Source of the DNA: Streptosporangium pseudovulgare
GTDB lineage: Bacteria > Actinomycetota > Actinomycetes > Streptosporangiales > Streptosporangiaceae
Assembly (NCBI RefSeq): GCF_014648055.1
Contig: NZ_BMQJ01000005.1
Span: 326,490 to 390,489, forward strand
Direction: 5' to 3'
DNA length: 64,000 nt
The notes beneath the pieces were generated by a model. The model saw only the letters and a list, made by a program, of their open reading frames with translations, had not been told where the DNA came from and did no database searches. A program made the position numbers and the translations under genes. Below, piece after piece: positions 46,720 through 56,484 of this stretch (the stretch's first letter is position 1; the number at the start of each line of letters is the position of its first letter).

Positions 46720-47262
46720 CTACTTACCAGCCTTTCCGACCTTGCGGCGGACAACCTCGCCCTGGTAGCGCACACCCTTGCCCTTGTACGGGTCGGGCTT
46801 GCGCAGCTTGCGGATGTTCGCGGCGATCTCGCCGACCTTCTGCTTGTCGATGCCGTCCACGTGGAACAGCGTCGGCTTCTCTACGCGGAAGGAGATGCCC
46901 TCCGGCGCGTCGATGATCACCGGGTGGCTGAAACCGAGGGAGAACTCGAGCTGGGTCGGGCCCTTGGCCTGGACGCGGTAACCGACGCCCACGATCTCCA
47001 GGGTCTTGGAGTATCCCTGGGTCACACCGGTCACCATGTTGGCGATCAGCGTGCGGGACAGGCCGTGCAGCGCACGGATCTTGTTCTCGTCGCTGGGGCG
47101 CGTGACGGTCACGTTGCCGTCCTCGCCCTTGGCGACCTCGATCGGCTCAGCGACCGTGTGTGAAAGCGTGCCCTTGGGGCCCTTGACCGTGACATTCCGG
47201 CCATCGATGGCGATGTCCACGCCGTTCGGTACAGGGATGGGCAGCCGTCCGATTCGCGACAT
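46720..47262 (-). CDS. rplF: 50S ribosomal protein L6
   Basis: The 180-residue L6 starts [20 protein letters not shown] and ends [23 protein letters not shown] at 47262 is chosen for length and homology; a frame to 47286 would overlap rpsH. Confidence 0.96.
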   Translation of the reverse strand: MSRIGRLPIPVPNGVDIAIDGRNVTVKGPKGTLSHTVAEPIEVAKGEDGNVTVTRPSDENKIRALHGLSRTLIANMVTGVTQGYSKTLEIVGVGYRVQAKGPTQLEFSLGFSHPVIIDAPEGISFRVEKPTLFHVDGIDKQKVGEIAANIRKLRKPDPYKGKGVRYQGEVVRRKVGKAGK

Positions 47263-47279
47263 GCTGTGGTTTCTCCCTT

Positions 47280-47678
47280 CTACCAAACGAAGGCGAGGAC
47301 TTCCCCGCCCACTCCACGCTTGCTGGCCTGCTTGTCGGTCATCAGACCGCCGGACGTCGAAATGATCGCGACGCCCAGCCCGCCCAGGACCCGAGGCAGG
47401 TTGTCCTTCTTCGCATAGACCCGCAGGCCGGGCTTGGAGACCCGGCGCAGGCCAGAGAGCGAACGCTCACGGTTCTGCCCGAACTTGAGCTCCACCACGA
47501 GGTTCTTTCCAACCTTGGCGTCCTCGACGCTCCAGGACTGGATGTAACCCTCCTGCTGAAGGATCTCGGCGATGTGCGCCTTGATCTTCGAGTACGGCAT
47601 CGCCACGGTGTCGTGGTACGCCGAGTTCGCGTTTCGCAGACGCGTGAGCATGTCTGCGATCGGGTCGGTCATCGTCAT
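47280..47678 (-). CDS. rpsH: 30S ribosomal protein S8
   Basis: This 132-residue S8 starts [20 protein letters not shown] and ends with the signature [21 protein letters not shown] 154-nt gap with a GGGCGCC/GGCGCCC hairpin (47732-47751) separates it from rpsN. Confidence 0.97.
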   Translation of the reverse strand: MTMTDPIADMLTRLRNANSAYHDTVAMPYSKIKAHIAEILQQEGYIQSWSVEDAKVGKNLVVELKFGQNRERSLSGLRRVSKPGLRVYAKKDNLPRVLGGLGVAIISTSGGLMTDKQASKRGVGGEVLAFVW

Positions 47679-47832
47679 GGCCGGTGGCCTTCCTCACCGC
47701 GGTTTCCCCAGGGGACCTGCGGTGCGGTCATGGGCGCCTGGAACGGCGCCCGGTGAATGGACTTACTGGTGTGGCCGGCGGCGCCGCGCGGCTCCACGTG
47801 CCCCTGTGGGACCCGTACGGCCGCGCGGACGG

Positions 47833-48018
47833 CTACCAGCTCGACTTGGTGATGCCGGGCAGCTCGCCCCGGTGCGCCATCTCGCGGAAGCAGATGCGGC
47901 ACAGGCCGAACTTCCGGAAAACGGCGCGCGGACGACCACAGCGCGAGCACCGAGTGTACGCCCGGACCTCGAACTTGGCCTTGCGAGCAGCCTTGACCTT
48001 GAGCGACGTCTTCGCCAT
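47833..48018 (-). CDS. rpsN: 30S ribosomal protein S14 type Z (zinc form)
   Basis: The 61-residue S14 has CSRC and CRIC pairs for zinc, marking the short Zn+ form used under zinc sufficiency. It starts 2 nt after rplE. Confidence 0.97.
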   Translation of the reverse strand: MAKTSLKVKAARKAKFEVRAYTRCSRCGRPRAVFRKFGLCRICFREMAHRGELPGITKSSW

Positions 48019-48020
48019 GA

Positions 48021-48605
48021 TCAGGCCTCCTTGAAGGGGAATCCGAGGTGCTTGAGCAGCGCCCGGCCCTGGTCGTCGGTCTTAGCGGTGGTCACGACGG
48101 TGATGTCCATGCCCCGCTGGCGGTCGATCTTGTCCTGGTCGACCTCGTGGAACATGACCTGCTCGGTGAGGCCGAAGGTGTAGTTGCCGTTGCCGTCGAA
48201 CTGCTTGGGCGACAGACCGCGGAAGTCGCGGATACGCGGCAGCGCCAGCGACAGCAGCCGGTCCAGGAACTCCCACATCCGGTCGCCGCGCAGCGTGACG
48301 TGGGCGCCGATCGGCATGCCCTCACGCAGCTTGAACTGGGCGATGGACTTGCGGGCCCGGACGACGGCCGGCTTCTGGCCGGTGATCGAGGTGAGGTCGC
48401 GGACGGCGCCTTCGATGAGCTTCGAGTCGCGAGCGGCCTCGCCGACGCCCATGTTCACCTTGATCTTGGTGATCGTGGGCACCAGCATGATGTTCTCGAT
48501 CCCGAACTCCTCGCGCAGCTTCGCGATGATCTCCTCGCGGTAGCGCTGCTTGAGGCGCGGGACGGGCCGCGCGGCCTGGACGGTCTCGGTGGTCTCAGCG
48601 GTCAT
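48021..48605 (-). CDS. rplE: 50S ribosomal protein L5
   Basis: This 194-residue L5 has [24 protein letters not shown] sequence and ends [15 protein letters not shown]. It contacts 5S rRNA. Its start overlaps the rplX stop by 1 nt. Confidence 0.97.
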   Translation of the reverse strand: MTAETTETVQAARPVPRLKQRYREEIIAKLREEFGIENIMLVPTITKIKVNMGVGEAARDSKLIEGAVRDLTSITGQKPAVVRARKSIAQFKLREGMPIGAHVTLRGDRMWEFLDRLLSLALPRIRDFRGLSPKQFDGNGNYTFGLTEQVMFHEVDQDKIDRQRGMDITVVTTAKTDDQGRALLKHLGFPFKEA

Positions 48606-48910
48606 CAGTTGTCCTCACCCGACTCGTCGGAGGCGGACTTGGCCGACTCCTTCTTGGCAGGCTTCTCGTCATCCTTGAGCTTCTTGACGTTGCTCACGTG
48701 GATGGGAGCCTCCATGGTCTGCACACCGCCGGTCTTGGCGCCGCGCGGGCCCTGGTTGGTCTCCTTGGAGTGCTTCTTGATCAGGTTGACGCCCTCGACC
48801 ACCACGCGCTCCTCGCGCGGGAAGGCGGCGATCACCCGGCCCTTGGCACCCTTGTCCTTGCCGGCGATGACCTGAACCAGGTCACCCTTCTTCACGTGAA
48901 GCTTCGGCAT
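48605..48910 (-). CDS. rplX: 50S ribosomal protein L24
   Basis: The 101-residue L24 has the KOW motif [20 protein letters not shown] and a charged [16 protein letters not shown] tail. It lies directly after rplN with no gap. Confidence 0.97.
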   Translation of the reverse strand: MPKLHVKKGDLVQVIAGKDKGAKGRVIAAFPREERVVVEGVNLIKKHSKETNQGPRGAKTGGVQTMEAPIHVSNVKKLKDDEKPAKKESAKSASDESGEDN

Positions 48911-49279
48911 TTACAACACCTCCGGCGCGAGCGAGATGATGCGCATGAACTTCTTGTCACGCAGCTCGCGTCCGACCGGACCGAAGATACGCGTGCCACG
49001 AGGGTCACCGCTGTCCTTGATGATGACGGCGGCGTTCTCGTCGAAGCGGATGTAGGAGCCGTCGGGCCGGCGGCGCTCCTTGACAGTGCGGACGACGACC
49101 GCCTTGACGACGTCGCCCTTCTTCACGGTGCCGCCCGGAATGGCGTCCTTGACCGTGGCGACGATGATGTCGCCGATTCCCGCGTAGCGCCGGCCCGAGC
49201 CACCGAGCACCCGGATGCAAAGGATCTCCTTGGCACCCGTGTTGTCGGCGACCTTGAGCCGCGACTCCTGCTGGATCAC
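48911..49279 (-). CDS. rplN: 50S ribosomal protein L14
   Basis: This 122-residue L14 starts [20 protein letters not shown] and ends [20 protein letters not shown]. It is preceded by a 233-nt gap with four hairpins, so it may head a separate unit. Confidence 0.97.
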   Translation of the reverse strand: MIQQESRLKVADNTGAKEILCIRVLGGSGRRYAGIGDIIVATVKDAIPGGTVKKGDVVKAVVVRTVKERRRPDGSYIRFDENAAVIIKDSGDPRGTRIFGPVGRELRDKKFMRIISLAPEVL

Positions 49280-49305
49280 TTGTACTCCTGTTTGTCTCGC
49301 CGGTT

Positions 49306-49500
49306 CTCACCCTCGGGTGAGCCTTGCGGAACCTGCTGGGTCTTTTTCCCCCGGGACAGCCCTGCGGGCGGGTCCGCCCGTCGCAGCCTACGCGGTGCGA
49401 CGGGGTTCTGCCGCCTGCGGGCCGCCGCCGCAGGCGGGGCGAAGGTCTTCTTCGCCCCCTTGGACACCACCGTGGGGAGTGAACGGATCACTCCCCACGG
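49306..49500 (-). other. Four consecutive hairpins between rpsQ and rplN
   Basis: Perfect inverted repeats occur at 49470-49482/49488-49500 (13 bp, just after rpsQ), 49436-49444/49450-49458 (9 bp), 49411-49420/49428-49437 (10 bp) and 49306-49312/49315-49321 (7 bp). The second and third overlap by two bases and could be alternatives. The first is a good terminator. Together they may mark the S10/spc operon border or a regulatory leader for rplN. Confidence 0.65.
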
Positions 49501-49512
49501 GGCGCGCGTTCT

Positions 49513-49794
49513 TTACTTGGCCTTCTCGAGGATCTCGACGACCCGCCAGCGCTTGCTGGCCGACAGCGGCCGGGTCTCCATCAGAAGGACGCGGTCGCCG
49601 ACGCCGCAGGCGTTGGCCTCGTCGTGCGCCTTGTACTTGGTCGTCCGGCGGATGACCTTGCCGTACAGCGGGTGCTTGACGCGGTCCTCAACGGCGACCA
49701 CGACGGTCTTGTCCATCTTGTCGCTGACGACCAGGCCCTCACGGGTCTTGCGGTAGTTCCGCGCCTGGGTCGTGCTCTCAGCGGTCTCAGCCAT
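49513..49794 (-). CDS. rpsQ: 30S ribosomal protein S17
   Basis: The 93-residue S17 starts [20 protein letters not shown] and contains [23 protein letters not shown] at 49794 overlaps the rpmC end by 8 nt; a longer frame to 49839 is rejected. Confidence 0.96.
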   Translation of the reverse strand: MAETAESTTQARNYRKTREGLVVSDKMDKTVVVAVEDRVKHPLYGKVIRRTTKYKAHDEANACGVGDRVLLMETRPLSASKRWRVVEILEKAK

Positions 49795-50026
49795 CGATCG
49801 ACTCCTTCTCAACCGTAACGATGTTGAGCTCCCGCTCACGCATCACGGTGTAGATACGGGCGATCTCGCGGCGGACGGCGCGCAGCCGCCCGTGGCTCTC
49901 CAACTGGCCGGTCGCGGCCTGGAAGCGGAGGTTGAACAGCTCCTCCTTGGCTTCCTTCAGCTTCTGGACCAGGGTGTCCTGGTCCTCCACCCGCAGCTCA
50001 CCGGCGGTCAGGCCCTTAGCCATCAC
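49787..50026 (-). CDS. rpmC: 50S ribosomal protein L29
   Basis: This 79-residue L29 has [20 protein letters not shown] and [18 protein letters not shown]. It overlaps rplP by 4 nt and rpsQ by 8 nt. Confidence 0.97.
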   Translation of the reverse strand: MMAKGLTAGELRVEDQDTLVQKLKEAKEELFNLRFQAATGQLESHGRLRAVRREIARIYTVMRERELNIVTVEKESIDG

Positions 50027-50442
50027 GCCTCACCCACTTCACGCTTGACGAACCGGCACTTCATCGGGAGCTTGTGCATCGCACGACGCAGAGCCTCGCG
50101 AGCCACCGGCTCGGCGACACCCGACAGCTCGAACATGACGCGGCCGGGCTTGACGTTGGCGATCCACCACTCCGGCGAACCCTTACCGGAACCCATGCGG
50201 GTCTCGGCCGGCTTCTTGGTCAGCGGACGGTCCGGGTAGATGTTGATCCAGACCTTGCCGCCACGCTTGATGTGCCGGGTCATGGCGATACGAGCCGACT
50301 CGATCTGGCGGTTGGTCACGTAGGAGTGCTCAAGCGCCTGGATGCCGAACTCGCCGAACACGACCCTGGTGCCACCCTTGGCGGCGCCGTGACGGTCAGG
50401 CCGGTGCTGCTTGCGGTGCTTGACCCTGCGAGGGATCAGCAT
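50023..50442 (-). CDS. rplP: 50S ribosomal protein L16
   Basis: The 139-residue L16 starts [20 protein letters not shown] and has [20 protein letters not shown]. It lies near the peptidyl transferase centre. It starts 2 nt after the rpsC stop. Confidence 0.97.
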   Translation of the reverse strand: MLIPRRVKHRKQHRPDRHGAAKGGTRVVFGEFGIQALEHSYVTNRQIESARIAMTRHIKRGGKVWINIYPDRPLTKKPAETRMGSGKGSPEWWIANVKPGRVMFELSGVAEPVAREALRRAMHKLPMKCRFVKREVGEA

Positions 50443-50444
50443 GG

Positions 50445-51290
50445 TCAGCTCCCTTCAGCACCCGGCTGCGTAGCCGGGCCGGTCTCGGGGGCGGCCTGCG
50501 AGGCCGCCTCGTTCCTGGGGGCGCGGTCACCGCGACCGGCGCCACCGCGGCGCGGACGGTCACCGGCGCCACGGCGAGGACGGTCGGCGCCGCCACGACG
50601 GTCGTCGCGGTCACGACGCTGGCCGGCGCGGGCGCCGGCGGCGGCCGCCTCGCGCTCGGCGCGGCTGGTCGGGGCCTCACCCTTGTAGATCCACACCTTC
50701 ACGCCGATGCGGCCGAAGGTGGTGCGGGCCTCGTAGAGGCCGTAGTCGATGTCGGCGCGGAGCGTGTGCAGGGGCACGCGGCCCTCGCGGTAGAACTCCG
50801 AACGCGACATCTCGGCACCGCCCAGACGGCCGGAGCACTGCACCCGGATGCCCTTGGCGCCGCTCTTCATCGCCGACTGCATCGCCTTGCGCATGGCCCG
50901 CCGGAACGAGACACGGCTGGACAGCTGCTCGGCCACGCCCTGCGCGACGAGCTGGGCGTCGATCTCGGGGTTCTTGACCTCGAGGATGTTCAGCTGGACC
51001 TGCTTCTTGGTCAGCTTCTCGAGGTCACCGCGGATCCGGTCGGCCTCGGCGCCGCGGCGGCCGATGACGATGCCCGGACGGGCGGTGTGGATGTCGACCT
51101 GTACCCGGTCGGTGGTCCGCTCGATCTCCACCTTGGAGATGCCGGCCCGCTCCATGCCCTTCTTGAGCATGCGGCGGATCGCCACATCCTCGGCAACGTA
51201 CGACTTGTAGAGCTTGTCGGCATACCACCGGCTCTTGAAGTCGGTCGTGATGCCGAGGCGGAACCCGTGCGGGTTTACCTTCTGACCCAC
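50445..51290 (-). CDS. rpsC: 30S ribosomal protein S3
   Basis: GTG at 51290, overlapping the rplV TAG by 1 nt, gives a 281-residue S3 that starts [20 protein letters not shown]. It has the KH motif [20 protein letters not shown] tail of about 60 residues rich in Arg, Gly and Asp follows the core, longer than the enterobacterial form. Confidence 0.96.
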   Translation of the reverse strand: MGQKVNPHGFRLGITTDFKSRWYADKLYKSYVAEDVAIRRMLKKGMERAGISKVEIERTTDRVQVDIHTARPGIVIGRRGAEADRIRGDLEKLTKKQVQLNILEVKNPEIDAQLVAQGVAEQLSSRVSFRRAMRKAMQSAMKSGAKGIRVQCSGRLGGAEMSRSEFYREGRVPLHTLRADIDYGLYEARTTFGRIGVKVWIYKGEAPTSRAEREAAAAGARAGQRRDRDDRRGGADRPRRGAGDRPRRGGAGRGDRAPRNEAASQAAPETGPATQPGAEGS

Positions 51291-51643
51291 TAGCGGGTCC
51301 TCCCCTTCGGCTCGCGGGACTCCACGATCACGGTGATGTGGCTCGTCCGCTTGTTGATCCGATAGGCACGGCCCTGGGCGCGGGGACGGAACCGCTTCAG
51401 GGTCGGGCCCTCGTCGACCCACGCACGGCTCACGAAGAGCGTGTCGCGGTCGAGCTTGAAGTTGTGCTCCGCGTTCGCAATGGCGCTCGACAGCACCTTG
51501 TACACGGTCTCGCTCGCCGCCTGGGGAGCGAACTGCAGCACGGCCTGCGCCTCCGAAGCGGGCAGCCCGCGAATGAGGTCCACCACACGGCGGGCCTTCA
51601 TGGGCGTGTGGCGCGCGAACCGCACCTGAGCCCTGGCTTCCAT
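51290..51643 (-). CDS. rplV: 50S ribosomal protein L22
   Basis: This 117-residue L22 starts [20 protein letters not shown] and has the tunnel loop region [20 protein letters not shown]. No truncation of the macrolide-linked loop is seen. Confidence 0.97.
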   Translation of the reverse strand: MEARAQVRFARHTPMKARRVVDLIRGLPASEAQAVLQFAPQAASETVYKVLSSAIANAEHNFKLDRDTLFVSRAWVDEGPTLKRFRPRAQGRAYRINKRTSHITVIVESREPKGRTR

Positions 51644-51678
51644 CGCTTACTCCTCTTACTTCTGCTTCGCTGAGGCGC

Positions 51679-51957
51679 TTACCGCCGGCTGCGGCGGTCT
51701 TCCTTGACGTGGCTGCGGAACGTCCGCGTGGGGGCGAACTCGCCGAGCTTGTGACCGATCATCGACTCGGTGACGAACACCGGGACGTGCTTGCGGCCGT
51801 CGTGGACGGCGATCGTGTGACCGAGCATGTCGGGCACGATCATGGAGCGCCGCGACCACGTCTTGATGACGTTCTTGGTGCCCTTCTCGTTCTGCGCGTC
51901 CACCTTCTTCTGAAGGTGGTCGTCCACGAAGGGACCCTTCTTAAGGCTACGTGGCAT
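51679..51957 (-). CDS. rpsS: 30S ribosomal protein S19
   Basis: The 92-residue S19 starts [20 protein letters not shown] and has [20 protein letters not shown]. It lies 11 nt after rplB. Confidence 0.97.
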   Translation of the reverse strand: MPRSLKKGPFVDDHLQKKVDAQNEKGTKNVIKTWSRRSMIVPDMLGHTIAVHDGRKHVPVFVTESMIGHKLGEFAPTRTFRSHVKEDRRSRR

Positions 51958-51968
51958 TTTGGCTGCTC

Positions 51969-52805
51969 CTACCGCTTCTTCCGCTTGGTCCTACGGCGGA
52001 TGATCAGCCGGTCGCTGGCCTTGTTCGCCGCACGAGTACGACCCTCGGGCTTGCCCTTGGGGTTCACCGGGTGACGGCCGCCGGAGGTCTTACCCTCACC
52101 ACCACCGTGCGGGTGGTCGACCGGGTTCATCGCGACACCGCGGACGGTGGGGCGCTTGCCCTTCCACCGCATACGGCCGGCCTTACCCCAGTTGATGTTG
52201 CCCTGCTCGGCGTTGCCGACCTGGCCGATGGAGGCCCGGCAGCGGACGTCGACCTGGCGCATTTCGCCGGAGGGCATACGCAGCGTGGCGTACTGGCCCT
52301 CCTTGGCGAGAAGCTGGATCTGCGCGCCGGCGGACCGGCCCAGCTTGGCGCCACCGCCCGGACGGAGCTCCACCGCGTGGATGAAGGTACCGGTCGGGAT
52401 GTTGCGCAGCGGGAGGCAGTTACCCGGCTTGATGTCGGCCGTGGGGCCGTTCTCGATCAGGTCGCCCTGCTTGAGGCCGGTCGGGCAGAGGATGTAGCGC
52501 TTCTCCCCGTCGGCGTAGTGCAGCAGCGCGATGCGGGAGGTGCGGTTCGGGTCGTACTCGATGTGAGCGACCTTGGCCGGAATCCCGTCCTTGTCGTGGC
52601 GCCGGAAGTCGATGATCCGGTAGGCGCGCTTGTGGCCGCCGCCCTGGTGGCGGGTGGTGACCCTGCCGTGGACGTTGCGGCCGCCCTTGCTGTGCAGGGG
52701 CGCCAGCAGCGACTTCTCGGGCGTGCTGCGCGTGATCTCGGCGAAGTCCGAGACGCTGGCGCCGCGGCGACCCGGGGTCGTCGGCTTGAGCTTACGGATG
52801 CCCAT
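51969..52805 (-). CDS. rplB: 50S ribosomal protein L2
   Basis: This 278-residue L2 starts [20 protein letters not shown] and has [20 protein letters not shown], containing the key His of the peptidyl transferase region. A large hairpin precedes it. Confidence 0.97.
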   Translation of the reverse strand: MGIRKLKPTTPGRRGASVSDFAEITRSTPEKSLLAPLHSKGGRNVHGRVTTRHQGGGHKRAYRIIDFRRHDKDGIPAKVAHIEYDPNRTSRIALLHYADGEKRYILCPTGLKQGDLIENGPTADIKPGNCLPLRNIPTGTFIHAVELRPGGGAKLGRSAGAQIQLLAKEGQYATLRMPSGEMRQVDVRCRASIGQVGNAEQGNINWGKAGRMRWKGKRPTVRGVAMNPVDHPHGGGEGKTSGGRHPVNPKGKPEGRTRAANKASDRLIIRRRTKRKKR

Positions 52806-52833
52806 CTTTTTCGTTCATCCTTTGTCGGTTGAT

Positions 52834-52878
52834 CCGGCCGAATGCCCCCCGTCGTGGGACGGGGGGCGCTCCGGCCGG
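52834..52878 (-). other. Two-part hairpin between rplW and rplB
   Basis: An inner stem (52844-52853/52858-52867, GCCCCCCGTC) and an outer stem (52834-52840/52872-52878, CCGGCCG) stack in the 92-nt gap. It could be a partial terminator or an autoregulatory site in the S10 operon. Confidence 0.5.
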
Positions 52879-52897
52879 GTACTTACGTGCGAGCGGG

Positions 52898-53200
52898 TCA
52901 GCCGACCTGACCGAAGATGTCGATCCGGTCGCCTTCGACCAGGCTCACGATCGCGCGCTTGGTGTTGGGGCGCTGGCCGTAGCCGAACTTGGTCCGCTTG
53001 CGCTTGCCCTGGCGGTTGATGGTGTTGACGCTGGCCACCTTGACACCGAAGATCTGCTCAATGGCGATCTTGACCTGCGTCTTGTTGGCCGTCTTCCGCA
53101 CCAGGAACGTGTACTTGTTGTGCTCGTCGATCAGGCCGTAGCTCTTCTCGGAGACAACCGGCTTGATGATGATGTCGCGCGGGTCGGCGATCTTCTCCAT
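52898..53200 (-). CDS. rplW: 50S ribosomal protein L23
   Basis: The 100-residue L23 starts [20 protein letters not shown] and has [20 protein letters not shown]. It docks trigger factor and SRP at the tunnel exit. Its ATG overlaps the rplD stop by 1 nt. Confidence 0.97.
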   Translation of the reverse strand: MEKIADPRDIIIKPVVSEKSYGLIDEHNKYTFLVRKTANKTQVKIAIEQIFGVKVASVNTINRQGKRKRTKFGYGQRPNTKRAIVSLVEGDRIDIFGQVG

Positions 53201-53847
53201 CAGGCGTCTTCCTTCCCGCTCTTGCCCAGACGCGCCACGACCTGGTCGTACGCCGCCTGAGTGAAAACGACGTCGTCGTAGCAGAGCACGTCGTAGGTGT
53301 TCAGCTGCCCCGCGTCCAGCAGGTGGACCTCGGGAGCGTTGCGCAGGCTGAGCCAGGTGAGCTCGTCACCCTCGTCGACGACGACGAGGACACTGCGAGC
53401 CTGCGTGATCTTCCGCAGCGACTCCAGGGCCGCCTTGGTCTTCGGGGTCTCGCCCTCGACCAGGCCGCTGACCACGTGGACGCGGCCGCCGCCGGCCCGG
53501 TCGGAGAGGGCGCCGCGCAGCGCGGCGGCCTTCATCTTCTTGGGCGTCTTCTGGCTGTAGTCCCGCGGGACCGGACCGTGGACGGTGCCACCGCCGGCGA
53601 ACTGCGGGGCGCGGGTCGAGCCCTGGCGGGCGCGGCCGGTGCCCTTCTGGCGGTACGGCTTCTTGCCGCCGCCGCTGACCTCACCGCGGGTCTTGGCCTT
53701 GTGGGTGCCCTGCCGGCGAGCGGCGAGCTGGGCCACGACGACCTGGTGGATCAGAGGAATGTTGACCTTGGCGCCGAAGATGTCTTCGGGCAGGTCGACG
53801 GTGCCCGCCTTGGCCCCGCGCACGTCGAGGACGTCAATGGTGCTCAC
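53200..53847 (-). CDS. rplD: 50S ribosomal protein L4
   Basis: GTG at 53847 overlaps the rplC TGA (GTGA) and gives 215 residues starting [20 protein letters not shown]. The tunnel loop [20 protein letters not shown] is intact. In other bacteria L4 autoregulates the S10 operon. Confidence 0.97.
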   Translation of the reverse strand: MSTIDVLDVRGAKAGTVDLPEDIFGAKVNIPLIHQVVVAQLAARRQGTHKAKTRGEVSGGGKKPYRQKGTGRARQGSTRAPQFAGGGTVHGPVPRDYSQKTPKKMKAAALRGALSDRAGGGRVHVVSGLVEGETPKTKAALESLRKITQARSVLVVVDEGDELTWLSLRNAPEVHLLDAGQLNTYDVLCYDDVVFTQAAYDQVVARLGKSGKEDA

Positions 53848-54497
53848 TTGGCAGCCCCCTTCTTGGCAGAGGTGCGGACGAGGACCAGGCTGCCGTTGGC
53901 GCCGGGGATCGCACCCTTGATCAGGATGAGATTCTTCTCGGCGTCCACAGCGTGGACCTTCAGGCTCTGGATGGTGGTGCGGACGTTGCCCATCCGACCG
54001 GCCATGCGCAGGCCCTTGAAGACGCGGCCCGGGGTGGCGCAGCCACCGATGGAACCCGGCGAGCGGTGCTTGCGCTGGGTACCGTGCGAAGCGCCCAGAC
54101 CCCCGAAGCCGTGCCGCTTCATGACACCGGCGAAGCCCTTGCCCTTGCTCTTGCCCGTCACGTCGACGAACTGGCCGGCCTCGAAGGTGTCGGCCAGAAG
54201 CTCCTGGCCGAGGGTGTAGTCGCTCGCGTCGTCGGTACGGATCTCCGCGAAGTAACGGCGCGGGGTGATGTCGTGCTTGCGGAGGTAGTCGCCGAGCGGC
54301 TTGTTGACCTTCCGGGGGTCGACCTGCCCGAAGCCGAGCTGGATGGCGGAGTAGCCGTCCTTCTCGGCGGTGCGGACGCGGGTCACCACGCACGGACCGG
54401 CCTCGACGACGGTCACCGGGACCATCCGGTTGTCCGCGTCGAAGACCTGGGTCATGCCGAGCTTCTTGCCCAGGACGCCCTTGATCTGCTTAGCCAT
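53844..54497 (-). CDS. rplC: 50S ribosomal protein L3
   Basis: This 217-residue L3 starts [20 protein letters not shown] and has [20 protein letters not shown]. It begins 14 nt after rpsJ. Confidence 0.97.
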   Translation of the reverse strand: MAKQIKGVLGKKLGMTQVFDADNRMVPVTVVEAGPCVVTRVRTAEKDGYSAIQLGFGQVDPRKVNKPLGDYLRKHDITPRRYFAEIRTDDASDYTLGQELLADTFEAGQFVDVTGKSKGKGFAGVMKRHGFGGLGASHGTQRKHRSPGSIGGCATPGRVFKGLRMAGRMGNVRTTIQSLKVHAVDAEKNLILIKGAIPGANGSLVLVRTSAKKGAAK

Positions 54498-54511
54498 GTC
54501 AGTGCGTTCCC

Positions 54512-54820
54512 TCAGAGCTTGATCGAGATGTCAACGCCGGCGGGAAGGTCGAGTCGCATGAGCGAGTCGACCGTCTTCGGCGTCGGGTCGATGATGTCAA
54601 TCAGCCGCTTGTGCGTGCGCATCTCGAAGTGCTCGCGGCTGTCCTTGTACTTGTGCGGCGAGCGGATGACGCAGTACACGTTCTTCTCGGTCGGCAGCGG
54701 AACCGGGCCCGCGACCTTAGCGCCAGTCCGCGTCACCGTCTCGACGATCTTCTTGGCCGAGCTGTCGATGACCTCGTGGTCATAGGCCTTGAGCCGGATG
54801 CGGATCTTCTGTCCCGCCAT
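54512..54820 (-). CDS. rpsJ: 30S ribosomal protein S10
   Basis: The 102-residue S10 starts [20 protein letters not shown], also a NusB partner in antitermination. It is first of the S10 operon. GAAGGACACC lies about 9-18 nt before the ATG, a little far. Confidence 0.97.
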   Translation of the reverse strand: MAGQKIRIRLKAYDHEVIDSSAKKIVETVTRTGAKVAGPVPLPTEKNVYCVIRSPHKYKDSREHFEMRTHKRLIDIIDPTPKTVDSLMRLDLPAGVDISIKL

Positions 54821-55135
54821 AATGGCCTCGGTGTCCTTCGCTGTCGTCTGAAAAAGTTGCGTGCGGCCTGTGGCCGCTGTGTGATGGCCGAGTCCGCCGG
54901 GCCTGGCGGCCCGCGCCGTCTCCGGCGTGGCGTCCTCGTCCGCGCCCCACGTAGCAGACGGTTTCGGTCTGCGCTTTCTTCCGTGATCTGGCAGTTACTT
55001 CGGTCACTTCGGCCGAACCAACTGCGAGATCACGGTTCGTGGGCCGCACCCGGCGGCACGTGCCGTACGGCACGGCCACCTCGTGGTGCGGCGGTCGGCC
55101 CTGCGTTGAGGGCCGACCGCCACTCCGCGATCGTA
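54821..55135 (-). other. rpsJ leader / tuf-rpsJ intergenic region
   Basis: These 315 bases hold the tuf terminator (55091-55120), a 16-bp palindrome CGTGCCGTACGGCACG (55059-55074) and the untranslated leader of the S10 operon. A promoter is expected here, but no -35/-10 pair is convincing. GACCGAA occurs twice. No small gene is credible. Confidence 0.6.
55091..55120 (-). terminator. tuf terminator
   Basis: Twelve-bp arms GCGGTCGGCCCT (55091-55102) and AGGGCCGACCGC (55109-55120) enclose a 6-nt loop, 16 nt past the tuf stop. Confidence 0.78.
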
Positions 55136-56329
55136 CTACTTGATGATCTTCGTCACGCGGCCGGCGCCGACGGTGCGGCCACCCTCGCGGATCGCGAACT
55201 TGAGGCCCTCCTCCATCGCGATCGGCTGGATGAGCTGGACGGTCATCTCGGTGTTGTCACCGGGCATGACCATCTCGGTGCCCTCCGGCAGGTTCACAAC
55301 GCCGGTCACGTCAGTCGTACGGAAGTAGAACTGCGGACGGTAGTTGTTGAAGAACGGCGTGTGGCGGCCGCCCTCGTCCTTCGAGAGGATGTAGACCTGG
55401 CCCTCGAACTCCGTGTGCGGAGTCGTGGTGCCCGGCTTGATGACACACTGGCCGCGCTCGACGTCCTCGCGCTTGATGCCGCGGAGGAGCAGACCGACGT
55501 TGTCACCGGCCTGGCCCTCGTCGAGGAGCTTGCGGAACATCTCGACACCGGTGACCGTGGTCGTGGTCTTGGTGTCCTTGATGCCGACGATGTCGACGGT
55601 CTCGTTGACCTTGACGATACCGCGCTCGATACGGCCGGTGACGACGGTGCCGCGACCGGTGATCGAGAACACGTCCTCGATCGGCATGAGGAACGGCTTC
55701 TCGGTCTCACGGGTCGGCTCGGGGACGTTCTCGTCCACGGCGGTCATGAGCTCGATGATGCTGTCGCCCCACTTCTCGTCGCCCTCAAGGGCCTTGAGAG
55801 CGGAGACGCGGACGACCGGCAGGTCGTCGCCGGGGAACTCCTGGGCCGAGAGAAGCTCACGGACCTCGAGCTCGACGAGCTCCAGGATCTCCTCGTCGTC
55901 GACCATGTCGGCCTTGTTGAGGGCCACGACGATGTAGGGGACGCCGACCTGGCGGGCCAGGAGGACGTGCTCCTTCGTCTGCGGCATCGGGCCGTCGGTG
56001 GCGGCGACCACGAGGATCGCGCCGTCCATCTGGGCCGCACCGGTGATCATGTTCTTCACGTAGTCGGCGTGACCGGGGCAGTCCACGTGGGCGTAGTGGC
56101 GCTTCTCGGTCTGGTACTCGACGTGCGCGATGGAGATCGTGATGCCGCGGGCCTTCTCCTCGGGCGCCTTGTCGATCTTGTCGAACGGGGTCGCCTCGTT
56201 GAGCTCAGGGAAACGCTCGTGGAGCACCTTGGTGATCGCCGCGGTCAGAGTGGTCTTGCCGTGGTCGATGTGCCCAATGGTGCCGATGTTTACGTGCGGC
56301 TTGGTCCGCTCGAACTTGGCCTTGGCCAC
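55136..56329 (-). CDS. tuf: Elongation factor Tu
   Basis: The 397-residue GTPase has [30 protein letters not shown] and [10 protein letters not shown], and ends [11 protein letters not shown]. It delivers aminoacyl-tRNA to the ribosome. GTG at 56329 ([14 protein letters not shown]) follows GGAGACAGACA; the longer frame is not supported. It is relevant to thiopeptides, some of which target EF-Tu, although no obvious resistance change can be judged here. Confidence 0.97.
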   Translation of the reverse strand: MAKAKFERTKPHVNIGTIGHIDHGKTTLTAAITKVLHERFPELNEATPFDKIDKAPEEKARGITISIAHVEYQTEKRHYAHVDCPGHADYVKNMITGAAQMDGAILVVAATDGPMPQTKEHVLLARQVGVPYIVVALNKADMVDDEEILELVELEVRELLSAQEFPGDDLPVVRVSALKALEGDEKWGDSIIELMTAVDENVPEPTRETEKPFLMPIEDVFSITGRGTVVTGRIERGIVKVNETVDIVGIKDTKTTTTVTGVEMFRKLLDEGQAGDNVGLLLRGIKREDVERGQCVIKPGTTTPHTEFEGQVYILSKDEGGRHTPFFNNYRPQFYFRTTDVTGVVNLPEGTEMVMPGDNTEMTVQLIQPIAMEEGLKFAIREGGRTVGAGRVTKIIK

Positions 56330-56386
56330 TGTCTGTCTCCTTAGAGATTCTGACTTGACTTGCGTCTTTTCACTCGGGCTTGGGGA

Positions 56387-56410
56387 GGCCGGTCCCTCAC
56401 GGGACCGGCC
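56387..56410 (-). terminator. Hairpin between fusA and tuf
   Basis: GGCCGGTCCC (56387-56396) and GGGACCGGCC (56401-56410) form a 10-bp stem with a 4-nt loop. A second small stem (56445-56459) lies nearer fusA. It may set fusA and tuf levels apart, as tuf is usually much more abundant. Confidence 0.6.
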
Positions 56411-56484
56411 GGCGAGCACTCGCTCCCCGCACCCCCGGCGGGAAGGCGATCAGATCGCCTCCGCCACCGGAACGGATGCCGGAC

